A stretch of DNA of 64,000 nucleotides from Halospina denitrificans (GTDB lineage: Bacteria; Pseudomonadota; Gammaproteobacteria; Pseudomonadales; Oleiphilaceae). Below, one piece after another: positions 55,839 through 64,000 of this stretch. The translations under genes and the position numbers were made by a program. The stretch is from the NCBI RefSeq assembly GCF_004364635.1, contig NZ_SOAX01000006.1, forward strand, positions 179,799 through 243,798. Direction: 5' to 3'. The notes below the pieces were generated by a model. That model searched no databases, was not told the origin of the DNA, and worked only from the letters and a program-made list of their open reading frames with translations. The first letter of the stretch is position 1, and every line of letters begins with the position of its first letter.

Positions 55839-55868
55839 GACAGGCCCCGACGCATGTCGGGGCCTGTC
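55839..55868 (-). terminator. Rho-independent terminator of the fadB-like gene
   Basis: A perfect 13-bp stem (55839-55851 with 55856-55868) with a 4-base loop lies 13 bases after the fadB-like stop. Read on the minus strand it is followed by GATTTGTT. Confidence 0.8.
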
Positions 55869-55881
55869 CATCCCGGATTGA

Positions 55882-58032
55882 TCAGGCGAACGCTTCCTCG
55901 GCCCGGGCTTTTTCACGCAGCAGCTTCGGAGGCTCGAATCGGCTGCCATAGGACGCGGCAAGCTCATCCGCGCGCTCGGTGAACGCCTGCAGGCCGTACT
56001 GGTTGATGTACTGCAGGGCGCCGCCGCTCCAGGCGGCAAAGCCGATGCCGAAGATGGAGCCGATGTTGGCATCGCGCACCTCCATCAGCACGTTCTCCTC
56101 CAGGCAGCGCACGGTCTCGATGGCCTGGATGAACAGCAGCCGCTCCTTGAGCAGGGTCAGATCCGCGTTGCGGGCCTTGTCCTGGTCCACATACAGGTTT
56201 TCCAGCTCCGGCCAGAGGTACTTTTTTCCGTTCTGGGGATACTCGTAGAAGCCGGCGCCGGCGGCCTTGCCGGTGCGTTCATGCTTGCTGACCATGGCAT
56301 CCACCACGGCCTCGGCCGGGTGCGGGTCCCAGGTGCCGCCGGCGGCCTCCGTGTCCTTCTTCGACTGGTCCCGGATATGGGTCATCAGTGAGAGGCTCAC
56401 CTCATCACAGATGGCCAGCGGCCCCACGGGCATGCCTGCCAGCACCCCGGCATTCTCGATGGACGCCGGGTGGAAACCCTCGCCAAGCAGGCTCACGCCT
56501 TCGTTCACGAAGGTACCGAAGACCCGCGAGGTAAAGAAACCACGGCTGTCGTTGACCACGATCGGCGTCTTGCTGATCTGCATGACGTAATCGAAGGCCT
56601 TCGCCAGGGTCTCGTCGTCGGTCTGTTCGCCCTTGATGATCTCCACCAACGGCATCTTGTCCACCGGGGAGAAGAAGTGCAGGCCGATGAACTTCTCCGG
56701 GTTGGCGGAGGCCTTCGCGAGCTGGGTGATGGGAATGGTCGAGGTATTGGAGGCGAAGATGCCATTGTCGGCCAGGTGCGGCTCCGCTTCCTGGGTGACC
56801 TTGGCTTTCAGGTCGCTGTCCTCGAAAACCGCCTCGATGATCAGATCGCAGCCGGCCAGGTCATCCGCGCTGCCGGTGGCCTTGATGCGGTCGAGCACCT
56901 TCTGCTTGCCGGCTTCATCCAGCTTGCCCCGTGAGACCTTTTTGGCAAGGAGCTTGTCCGAATAGGCCTTGCCCTTTTCGGCATTCTCGTTGGAGACGTC
57001 CTTCAGCACCACCTCGATGCCCCGGTTTGCGCTGACGTAGGCGATGCCCGCGCCCATCATGCCGGCGCCAAGGATGCCCACCTTCTTCACCTTCGACTTC
57101 TCTGGCGCATCCGGGCGGCTGCCGCCTGCCTTGATGGCGTTCAGGCCAAACCAGAAGGTATTGATCATGTTCTTGGCCACCTGGCTGCAGGTGATCTCGG
57201 TGAAGTAGCGGGCCTCGATTCGGTCTGCGGTGTCCACGTCCACACTGGCGCCTTCCACGGCCGCGGCCATGATGCGCTCGGGGGCCGGGTAGCAGCCCTT
57301 GGTCTTGTCCTTGAGCATGGCCGGGGCAATGGCCAGTCGTTGGGCCATGGCCGGATGGTTGGGGCCACCTCCGGGGATCTTGAAGCCTTTCTGGTCCCAG
57401 GGCTGCTTGCTCTCGGGGTTGGCCTTGATCCACTCGCGGGCCTTCTGCAGGAGCTCTTCCTGCGAGGAGGCCAGCTCATCGACCATGCCTTCCTTCAGGG
57501 CGGTCTGCGGGTCGATCTGCTTGCCTTCCATCAGGTAGGGGAAGGCCTTCTCAAGCCCCAGAAGCCGGGGCAGGCGCACGCAGGCACCGCCGCCGGGCAG
57601 CAGGCCCAGGGTGACTTCCGGCAGGCCGATCTTGATGCTGGCATCATCGAGTACGATCCGCCGGTGGCTGGCCAGGCAGAGCTCGTAACCGCCGCCCAGG
57701 GCCGTGCCGTTCATGGCCGCGACCACCGGCTTGCCCAGGGTCTCCAGCTTCCGCATCTGCCCCTTGAGCGACAGGATGGTGTTGAAGAATTCCCCGGCGT
57801 TCTCGTTGGTTACGCTAACCAGTTCCTTCAGGTCGCCGCCGGCGAAGAAGGTGTCCTTGGCGGAGGTGATGATGATGCCGCTGATTGTCTCCGCGTCGCC
57901 CTCAACCTTCTGCACGGTCTCGGTGAGCGCCTCGCGGAAGGCCGCGTTCATGGTGTTGGCGGACTGCCCCGGCATGTCGATGGTCAGGGTCAGGATGCCG
58001 TCGTTGTCGATCTCGTATTGGATTGCCGTCAT
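55882..58032 (-). CDS. FadB/FadJ-type multifunctional beta-oxidation enzyme
   Basis: A 716-residue fusion of enoyl-CoA hydratase and L-3-hydroxyacyl-CoA dehydrogenase for fatty-acid beta-oxidation. The N-terminal crotonase domain (1-190) shows MNGTALGGGYELCLASHR and EVTLGLLPGGGACVRLPRL. The NAD-binding domain (from about 325) has VGILGAGMMGAGIAYVSA, and the catalytic His lies in GLHFFSPVDKMPLVE. The ATG at 58032 has AGGA upstream. It follows the thiolase gene by 17 bases, so thiolase and hydratase/dehydrogenase are made together. Confidence 0.93.
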   Translation of the reverse strand: MTAIQYEIDNDGILTLTIDMPGQSANTMNAAFREALTETVQKVEGDAETISGIIITSAKDTFFAGGDLKELVSVTNENAGEFFNTILSLKGQMRKLETLGKPVVAAMNGTALGGGYELCLASHRRIVLDDASIKIGLPEVTLGLLPGGGACVRLPRLLGLEKAFPYLMEGKQIDPQTALKEGMVDELASSQEELLQKAREWIKANPESKQPWDQKGFKIPGGGPNHPAMAQRLAIAPAMLKDKTKGCYPAPERIMAAAVEGASVDVDTADRIEARYFTEITCSQVAKNMINTFWFGLNAIKAGGSRPDAPEKSKVKKVGILGAGMMGAGIAYVSANRGIEVVLKDVSNENAEKGKAYSDKLLAKKVSRGKLDEAGKQKVLDRIKATGSADDLAGCDLIIEAVFEDSDLKAKVTQEAEPHLADNGIFASNTSTIPITQLAKASANPEKFIGLHFFSPVDKMPLVEIIKGEQTDDETLAKAFDYVMQISKTPIVVNDSRGFFTSRVFGTFVNEGVSLLGEGFHPASIENAGVLAGMPVGPLAICDEVSLSLMTHIRDQSKKDTEAAGGTWDPHPAEAVVDAMVSKHERTGKAAGAGFYEYPQNGKKYLWPELENLYVDQDKARNADLTLLKERLLFIQAIETVRCLEENVLMEVRDANIGSIFGIGFAAWSGGALQYINQYGLQAFTERADELAASYGSRFEPPKLLREKARAEEAFA

Positions 58033-58049
58033 GGTGTTCTTCCTGCCCT

Positions 58050-59258
58050 TCAAACCCGTTCAATAATGGTGGCGATGCCCATGCCGCCGCCGACGCAGAG
58101 CGTGGCGAGGCCGAAGCGCTGGTCCCGGCGTTCAAGCTCATCGAGCAGGGTGCCCAGGATCATGCAGCCCGTGGCGCCCAGCGGATGGCCCATGGCGATA
58201 GCGCCGCCGTTGACGTTCACTTTCTCGTCCGGGACGTTGAGTTCGCGCTGGAAGCGCATGACCACGGCCGCGAAGGCCTCGTTCACCTCGAAAAGATCGA
58301 TCTGATCCGGAGTCATTCCGGCCTTGTCCAAAGCCTTGCGCGAGGCCGGCGCCGGGCCGGTGAGCATGATAGTGGGGTCGGTGCTGGTCACCGCCGTGGC
58401 CACGATGCGTGCCCGCGGCTTCAGCCCCAGCTTCTTGCCCATGGCCTCACCACCGATGAGCATGGCCGTGGCGCCGTCCACAATGCCGGAGGAGTTGCCC
58501 GGCGTGTGGACGTGGTTGATCTTCTCCACGTAGTGGTACCGCTCACGCGCCACCCCATCAAAGCCCATCTCACCCATCTGCTGGAACGAAGGCTTGAGCT
58601 GGCCGAGGGCCTCGGCGGTGGTCCCGGGCCGCACATGCTGGTCCCGGTCCAGAATCACCAGCCCGTTCTTGTCCTTAACCGGCACCACGGACTTGCTGAA
58701 ATATCCCTTCTCCCAGGCCTCGGCGGCCTTTCGCTGGGATTCGGCTGCGAAACTGTCAACATCATGGCGGGAAAAGCCCTCAATGGTCGCAATCAGGTCC
58801 GCGCCAATGCCCTGGGGCATAAAGCCAGTGTGCAGGTTCGTCTCCGGATCCGTCGCCCAGGCGCCACCATCAGACCCCATCGGAACGCGGGACATGGACT
58901 CCACGCCCCCGGCAACAACCAGATCCTCAAACCCGGAACGCACCTTCATGGCGGCCAGATTGACGGCTTCCAGTCCCGAAGCACAGAAGCGATTAAGCTG
59001 GACACCCGCCACACGCTCATCCCAGTCCACAGCCAGGGCAGCGGTCTTGGCAATATCCGCCCCCTGTTCGCCAATGGGCGTCACACAGCCCATGACAATG
59101 TCATCAACCAGGCTGGTATCGAGGCTGGTGCGTTGCTGCAGGGCGGTCAGCGTCTGGCCAAGCAGGGTGACCGGCTTGACTTCGTGCAGCGCGCCATCGG
59201 CCTTACCCCGCCCTCGGGGCGTCCTAACGGCGTCGTAGATGTAGGCTTCTTCAGTCAT
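58050..59258 (-). CDS. Acetyl-CoA C-acyltransferase (thiolase)
   Basis: A 402-residue thiolase completing the beta-oxidation cycle by CoA-dependent cleavage of 3-ketoacyl-CoA. The nucleophilic Cys is in [10 protein letters not shown], the His in [10 protein letters not shown], and the second Cys in TLCVGGGMG. The partner alpha-subunit gene follows directly. The short gap suggests the FadI/FadJ-like arrangement rather than fadBA order, but assignment to one is not safe. Confidence 0.93.
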   Translation of the reverse strand: MTEEAYIYDAVRTPRGRGKADGALHEVKPVTLLGQTLTALQQRTSLDTSLVDDIVMGCVTPIGEQGADIAKTAALAVDWDERVAGVQLNRFCASGLEAVNLAAMKVRSGFEDLVVAGGVESMSRVPMGSDGGAWATDPETNLHTGFMPQGIGADLIATIEGFSRHDVDSFAAESQRKAAEAWEKGYFSKSVVPVKDKNGLVILDRDQHVRPGTTAEALGQLKPSFQQMGEMGFDGVARERYHYVEKINHVHTPGNSSGIVDGATAMLIGGEAMGKKLGLKPRARIVATAVTSTDPTIMLTGPAPASRKALDKAGMTPDQIDLFEVNEAFAAVVMRFQRELNVPDEKVNVNGGAIAMGHPLGATGCMILGTLLDELERRDQRFGLATLCVGGGMGIATIIERV

Positions 59259-59300
59259 GCGGGAATCTCGCCTTTGGATGATCGGTTCCGAATGTTTGGG

Positions 59301-59411
59301 AGTTAAGGGGCGGGACTGCTTTCAGGGAAGCTCCGGAGCCATGGATGGCGGAGGGCAGCGTACAGGGACGTATTTACAGCGATTCCCTGAAAGCAGTCCC
59401 GCCCCTTAACT
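59301..59411. repeat. Hairpin element, copy 5
   Basis: A perfect 29-bp inverted repeat (59301-59329 with 59383-59411) encloses a 53-nt core, oriented like copy 3 and diverged at its 3' end (TTTACAGCG where copies 1, 2 and 4 read CTCGTGGCG in this orientation). It lies between the DUF349 gene and the thiolase gene, both on the minus strand. Confidence 0.94.
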
Positions 59412-59498
59412 TTGCACGATGCAACGGATTGCACCATAGCGAGGCTGCCGAATGGGGGTAATGGCGTGATCCGCCAAAACAATTGGCGGATGCGCTCA

Positions 59499-61970
59499 TC
59501 AATGGGTGCTCTGATAGAACCAGTGCTTCAGCGCCTCACGCAACCGCTCATAATGCCGCGCCTCAATTCCGCCATTCGGATCAAGCTCACACCAGGTCGC
59601 CAGAAGCCCCTCAATCTCATCCCACTGCGACTCCGCGCTCTGATCCCCCTTGATCCCCTCATTGAGCCGGTTAACCTGCAGTGCCATGCGCTGGGCCTGG
59701 TCCTCCGGCGGCGTCGCCGCACCCGTCGCAATCTCAACACGGATGCACAGGGCCCGCCCCTGATCCGCCACCTCCGTTTCCTGGGTCATGGTCTCCGGGG
59801 ACTCGGCCAGCGCCCCGAAACTCCCGGGTGGGACGGCTTCGTCTTTCTCGTGCGCATTCAACGCATCCAGCCACTGCTCATAGCGCTGGCTGCGAATCAC
59901 CTCCTGCCGCCGTGAATCAAGATGATCCAGAGCCTTGTGGAAACGGTCCCGCAGGGCATTGACCCGGTCCCTGGGGAGTTCCAGAGCACTGAACGCTTCC
60001 TGAATTCCCCGGATTTCCCCGTCATCCACGCTCTCAGGAGACAGCGCCTCCAGTTGCCGGATCAGCCGGTCTGCCTCTTCCGCTGCTGCGTTCCTGGATT
60101 GCTGTTCGGCCTCCCGCTCTTCACTGAGACGGGCGAAGATCCGGTCGCAGGCCGCGCGGAATGCCTTCCAGAGCTTGCGGTCTTCGCTGTGATGGGTGAT
60201 GCCGATGGCTTCCCATTCCTTCTGCAGCGCCTTCGCGCCCTCCGTGGCTTCGCGGAGAGGTTCGTGGTCAATGAAGGCTTCAGCGCGCGCCACGATATCC
60301 TGCTTGAGGGCTTCGTTTCGTTCCCGTTCCTGATCAAGTCCTGCGTTAAGGGTCTTGATCAGGCGGTCAAACTGTTTCTGCAGGGGGCGATTGGCACGGA
60401 AGTCAACTGGCTTGGCGTCACTCCATTCACGCCGCGCCGTGCGCTGGATGCGGTCTACCGCCTTGTAGTCACAGCTTGACCAATCCAGGTTGTCCACGAA
60501 CTCCTGGAGCTGTTCCACGATGTGTTCGCGCTTGGCCAGGTTGGCACTCTTGAGACGGTTCTTCTCGGCGAAATACTCATGGCAGGGTTCATAGGCTCGG
60601 TCTGTGGCCTCCTTGAACCGTTGCCAGAGCTCCTGGTCCGGGGTGCCTCCAAGGTCGTGCCAGTTGTGCTGGAGTTCGCGGATGTGTTCCGCCTTGGTCT
60701 CCGGCTCCATGGGCTGGTCGGCCAGGTATTCCATCTGCTCGCACAGGGTTTCCAGCTTGGGCCTGGCGGCAAAACCGAGCCAGTCACGCAATTCCTGAAG
60801 TTGCCGCCCGAGTCGCGTTATCCGCGCCTGGTGCTGACGTGCCTGGCGCCCCGGCAATTGATCCTGGAGCTTCTGGGCATGGCGGAAATGCTGGCGCGAA
60901 GGCTTGAGCTGGTGCTGCTCAAGTGTTGCTTCAAGCTGGTCCAGGGTTGTCCTGAGTTCTTCTTCCCTGGCCTGGGACGCCTTGTTATCACCATCCTGGT
61001 CTGTCTGTTTACTTTTGCTTTCCGGCATGGCCCGGGGGGTCGCCACCCGCCGTTCGGCCTGTACGAGTGGGGGTGGGCCAGGGAAGTTGGTCGGCCAGTT
61101 GATCCAGGTCACCAGCTCCTGTAATGCGGCCTCGTCATCGTTCGCCAGGGCAAGGTTCAACGCCTCCTCGTGTTTCTGCCATTCCGCGAGGGCGTTCTGG
61201 TAGTGCTGGATCTCGCTGATACGCTCATGGTAAGTCGCAGCGAGCTTCTCATCCGGCTCAAGGTCCGTTGTTGCCTGTTCCCAGCGCGTGATCTGGGTTT
61301 TGGTCATGGCATCCAGGGAGGAAAGGCTGGCACCTTCTTCCGGGTAACCGGCGCGCAGCTGGGTTAGCGTGGCTTCCAGGGTGTCTATCGTGGCTTGCTG
61401 CTCGTCCCGCTGGTGCTGCAGTCTGGTAACCTCGGCCTCTTCCCGTACCAGTGATTCAGCCCGCTGCCGGCTTGTCGTCATGACCGCATGAAAGCGGCCT
61501 GCCTGGTCCTCGGATGCATCGGTGCGTACCGCCTCCCAGCGACTGGCCAGCGCGTCCATGCGCGCCTGATAAAGCTTGGTATCCTGAGTCCGGGAGTGCG
61601 CCTCGGTGTCTGCAATGACCCGCTCGATCTCCGCCTGGCGCTGCCTTGCTTTCTCCTCTGTCTCCTGGAAATGCCGAAGCTTCTGGCGCGCTGCCTGGAA
61701 GGCGCCCTTGTCCCGGCCTTTAAGGGCCCTGGCAATGCGCCCGAGGCTCTCAATGTCATCAATCCGATCAATCGCCTCGCGGCGCTGACCCGCAGTAACA
61801 CCGTGGATGGCGAGCTCTTCCAGCTCCCCTGTGGTTGTGGCATTTCTGACGGCGTCCGGATCCGGCTCTACACGCTCTTTGGGAGGCTCCTTCGCCGCTG
61901 CCTGCGTGGCGGCCTCGTTGCTGGTGGACGGGCGTTTGGGTTTGAAAAAATCCTTGAGAAAACCGGCCAT
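59499..61970 (-). CDS. DUF349-repeat coiled-coil protein
   Basis: An 823-residue cytosolic protein. It starts at the ATG at 61970 (MAGFLKDFFKPKRPS); the preceding AGGA-containing leader supports this over longer starts. The chain is highly charged and helical, with long coiled coils and DUF349 motifs that recur as a W-x(6)-K pattern (e.g. LWQRFKEATDRAYEPCHEYF and KLWKAFRAACDRIFARL). Function is unproven; family members have been linked to ribosome or envelope stress in related bacteria, which I state cautiously. Divergent from recX with 161 bases between. Confidence 0.88.
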   Translation of the reverse strand: MAGFLKDFFKPKRPSTSNEAATQAAAKEPPKERVEPDPDAVRNATTTGELEELAIHGVTAGQRREAIDRIDDIESLGRIARALKGRDKGAFQAARQKLRHFQETEEKARQRQAEIERVIADTEAHSRTQDTKLYQARMDALASRWEAVRTDASEDQAGRFHAVMTTSRQRAESLVREEAEVTRLQHQRDEQQATIDTLEATLTQLRAGYPEEGASLSSLDAMTKTQITRWEQATTDLEPDEKLAATYHERISEIQHYQNALAEWQKHEEALNLALANDDEAALQELVTWINWPTNFPGPPPLVQAERRVATPRAMPESKSKQTDQDGDNKASQAREEELRTTLDQLEATLEQHQLKPSRQHFRHAQKLQDQLPGRQARQHQARITRLGRQLQELRDWLGFAARPKLETLCEQMEYLADQPMEPETKAEHIRELQHNWHDLGGTPDQELWQRFKEATDRAYEPCHEYFAEKNRLKSANLAKREHIVEQLQEFVDNLDWSSCDYKAVDRIQRTARREWSDAKPVDFRANRPLQKQFDRLIKTLNAGLDQERERNEALKQDIVARAEAFIDHEPLREATEGAKALQKEWEAIGITHHSEDRKLWKAFRAACDRIFARLSEEREAEQQSRNAAAEEADRLIRQLEALSPESVDDGEIRGIQEAFSALELPRDRVNALRDRFHKALDHLDSRRQEVIRSQRYEQWLDALNAHEKDEAVPPGSFGALAESPETMTQETEVADQGRALCIRVEIATGAATPPEDQAQRMALQVNRLNEGIKGDQSAESQWDEIEGLLATWCELDPNGGIEARHYERLREALKHWFYQSTH

Positions 61971-62131
61971 TATCCTGATTCCTGTGCGCCGTGGATGATG
62001 CAGCGCTGCGAAGCGCTGAATACGGGCTCGCGGGGAGCCCGGAGTACAACTGACTCTGGTCGTTGAAGTGGTTAAACTAGCATAGAGCCTGTGGGCTCGC
62101 ACACGGGGTAATCTCGATTGAGCGGAGGCTG

Positions 62132-62599
62132 ATGGATACTGGCGATAACGACCTTGAAAACCGTGCCCTGCGTCTTCTGGCACGACGTGAACACAGCCGC
62201 CTGGAACTGTGGCATAAGCTGTATCGCCGGGCCGAGGATGACGCCCAGTTGGCGCGGGTTCTGGAGCAGCTGGAAGCCGCCGGCTGGCTCGATGATGGCC
62301 GGTTTGCGGAGGTGTATGCCCGGCAACGGCGGGAAGCGGGATATGGGCCGGTCAGGATACGCGCGGAGCTTGAGCAGCGGGGCGTGACGGAAGTGCCCGA
62401 GGCATTGTCCTCTGTCTCCGAGGAAGAGTGGCAGCAGGCTGCGACACGGCAGCGCTTTCGCCGCTTCGGGGATGATGCCAGCGCCCTGTCGTGGAAGGAG
62501 ATGGGGCGCCAGGGTCGATTCCTTGCTCAGAGGGGTTTCAGCCGGGGTCAGATTGAGGCCGCGCTGGCGGCGAGCTTTGATGACTGCTGTGAACCCTAG
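62132..62599 (+). CDS. recX: RecX regulatory protein
   Basis: A 155-residue modulator that binds RecA filaments and inhibits strand exchange. The three-helix repeats are recognisable: ALRLLARREHSRLELWHKL, LEAAGWLDDGRFAEVYARQR, and GRQGRFLAQRGFSRGQIEAA. recX usually follows recA; here recA is not adjacent. Convergent with mltF across 4 bases. Confidence 0.92.
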   Translation: MDTGDNDLENRALRLLARREHSRLELWHKLYRRAEDDAQLARVLEQLEAAGWLDDGRFAEVYARQRREAGYGPVRIRAELEQRGVTEVPEALSSVSEEEWQQAATRQRFRRFGDDASALSWKEMGRQGRFLAQRGFSRGQIEAALAASFDDCCEP

Positions 62600-62603
62600 G
62601 GTC

Positions 62604-64000
62604 CTACAGGATGGGCGGGGCTTGGTGGAACCCGGAAGGCTCGCTGCTCTTCGCCTCGCTTTGGGCGGTTTCCGCTTCGTTCACTCCGATCGGCTCGAGA
62701 TCGTCGGCCAGTGGCGAATCCTGGGTGCTGGCTACTTCGGTTGATTGCGGCTGCTTCGGGAACATCCATTTCAGGACATCGTAATAGCGCCTGATATTCT
62801 GGGTATAGATGACAGGCTCGTAACCGCGCGCGTAGCCGTGTCTTGTATGTTTGTAGTATTTGCGTTGCGCCAGACGGGGCAGAAACTCCTTCACGTGCAT
62901 CCACTTGTCCGGATCCTTGCCCGCCTCTTCGGTGAGACGCCGGGCGTCCAGGACATGACCCAGACCCACGTTATAGGAGGCGAGGGCGAACCAGCTCCGG
63001 TCCGGCTCGGTGATGGAGTCGGGGACGCGCCTCTGAAGCTGGGTGATGTACTTGGCACCGCCCCAGATGCTGGATTTCGGATCCACGCGGTCTTCAACGC
63101 CCAGATAGGCCGCCGTGTTGCGCGTCAGCATCATCAGCCCGCGCACGCCGGTGGGTGATACCGCACCCGGGCGCCAGTGGGATTCCTGGTAGCCAATTGC
63201 CGCGAGCAGTCGCCAGTCCGTGTTGTAGGCGTTGGCGGCTGCGATGAAGGTATCGCGATAGGTCGGCAGCCGATTCTCCAGATGCTTGGTAAAGGTTTGC
63301 GCACCCACATAATCCAGTCGGTCAAGGTGCCCATAATAGCGTTCTTCAAGTTGCGCCAGCCCGCCGTTATTGCGGATCCGGTAGAAGAAATCGCGGGCCT
63401 CGCGCATCAGGGAATTGTCGTCGGAGTCCGGAAACAGCCAGGCCACGGGCTGCGGTGCATCCAGCGCAAACGCCTCGCGGATTTTGGGGAAAAAGACTTT
63501 GTTCATGGAAAGCTCGTTACTTCCGATGATCGCAATGTCCAGCTCCCCCTGGTTAACCCGCCTCAGAAGTTCAGTCGGCTCCGTGTCGGCCCTCGCTCGC
63601 CACTCGAGTTCCGGGAACTCGGCTTTTATATCTTCAAGCAGCTGTTCATTGGGGCCCCCTTTGCGCACGAGAATGGAGCGTCCGACAAGGTCACCGATGC
63701 GCCGCGGTCGGGGAGCGTCTGCGTTGTAGACAATAATGGGCCGGGTTCGGGCGTAGACGGGGCCATGGCGATACTGACGTTTCAGTTCCGCGGTCAGTCC
63801 CAGACCCGCAGCCGCGAAGTGGGTATGGTTCTCGTCAAGACGTCGGAAGAGTTCGGGGAGGTTATCAACGACCTCAACGCGCAGCTCAACACCCAGGTAG
63901 TCCGCAAAGCGCTTGGCCAGGGAGTACTCAAAACCCGCGGCGTCGCCGTTCTCCTCGTAATAGACCGTGGATGCAGGATGGGTGACAACGTGGAGCACCT
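62604..64000 (-). CDS. mltF: Membrane-bound lytic murein transglycosylase F (5' partial)
   Basis: The start lies beyond the window end; 465 residues are visible. The N-terminal part is a family-3 periplasmic-binding-like domain (AGFEYSLAKRFADYLGVELR). The C-terminal part is a goose-lysozyme-type SLT domain with the catalytic Glu in AAIGYQESHW, followed by GVRGLMMLTRNTA and LASYNVGLGHVLDARRLTEE. It cleaves the beta-1,4 bond of peptidoglycan to give 1,6-anhydro-MurNAc, the fragment that the MupP/recycling route handles. The signal or anchor is outside the window. Confidence 0.93.
   Translation of the reverse strand, partial: VLHVVTHPASTVYYEENGDAAGFEYSLAKRFADYLGVELRVEVVDNLPELFRRLDENHTHFAAAGLGLTAELKRQYRHGPVYARTRPIIVYNADAPRPRRIGDLVGRSILVRKGGPNEQLLEDIKAEFPELEWRARADTEPTELLRRVNQGELDIAIIGSNELSMNKVFFPKIREAFALDAPQPVAWLFPDSDDNSLMREARDFFYRIRNNGGLAQLEERYYGHLDRLDYVGAQTFTKHLENRLPTYRDTFIAAANAYNTDWRLLAAIGYQESHWRPGAVSPTGVRGLMMLTRNTAAYLGVEDRVDPKSSIWGGAKYITQLQRRVPDSITEPDRSWFALASYNVGLGHVLDARRLTEEAGKDPDKWMHVKEFLPRLAQRKYYKHTRHGYARGYEPVIYTQNIRRYYDVLKWMFPKQPQSTEVASTQDSPLADDLEPIGVNEAETAQSEAKSSEPSGFHQAPPIL

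Noticed and set aside
1-64000. CRISPR arrays, insertion sequences, prophage genes, replication origin, rRNA
   Set aside because: No direct-repeat/spacer array, transposase, integrase, phage structural gene, DnaA-box cluster or rRNA sequence was seen anywhere in the window.

Overview
The window reads as chromosomal DNA of a GC-rich (mostly around 60% G+C by eye), probably marine or halophilic gammaproteobacterium close to Marinobacter or the wider Pseudomonadales. The clue is gene order: mtnA, an MTA/SAH deaminase, ubiG, mupP and a YciK-type reductase sit together as in Pseudomonas. The rest of the core (prc, a fadB/fadI-like pair, rdgC, yaaA, yajQ, topB, recX, mltF) also fits. Species is not decidable from the sequence alone.

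Region 1 (1-19270) is the accessory part. Four genes face the same way: a giant Ig/FN3 surface protein (its 5' end lies outside the window), an RHS/YD-repeat protein with its own Sec signal peptide, a small exported protein that looks like the cognate immunity protein, and a second giant exported protein ending in two tandem putative-Ig plus beta-helix modules. The last part of the RHS gene and the small gene are strikingly AT-rich against their neighbours, as expected when a toxin tip and its immunity gene are swapped in together. There is no PAAR, VgrG, TcB/TcC partner or two-partner transporter here, so this looks like a Sec-exported polymorphic-toxin cassette embedded among giant adhesin-like proteins. 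It is the best candidate for an undescribed system. The toxin tip and the immunity protein match no family I recognise.

Region 2 (19273-38427) mixes signalling and metabolism: a 7TMR-DISM diguanylate cyclase; two overlapping membrane genes of unknown function; a DcaP-like porin; a GST; NudE; 6-phosphogluconolactonase with KDPG aldolase; glyoxalase I; a repeat-bearing lipoprotein; and a response regulator / FecR-LysM / CHASE2-kinase operon. The FecR gene carries a single-base frameshift that displaces its last 74 or so codons. Then come topB, a BolA protein, a YciO/TsaC-like protein, a small frameshifted ORF and a FilA-like surface protein.

Region 3 (38432-64000) is core genome: yajQ, tRNA-Arg(CCU), two selenodomain/arsenosugar-type transferases, a periplasmic binding protein, a histone-deacetylase-like enzyme divergent from a Pat-type lysine acetyltransferase, yaaA, a glutaredoxin-like protein, rdgC, yciK, mupP, ubiG, mtaD, mtnA, an XRE-type protein, prc, fatty-acid beta-oxidation genes, a DUF349 protein, recX and mltF (5' end outside the window). 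Between 45 and 59.5 kb lie five copies of an unusual intergenic hairpin element. Its roughly 53-nt loop core is nearly identical in four copies and expanded in the fifth. The 28-30 bp arms are self-complementary at every locus, yet their outer parts differ completely from locus to locus.
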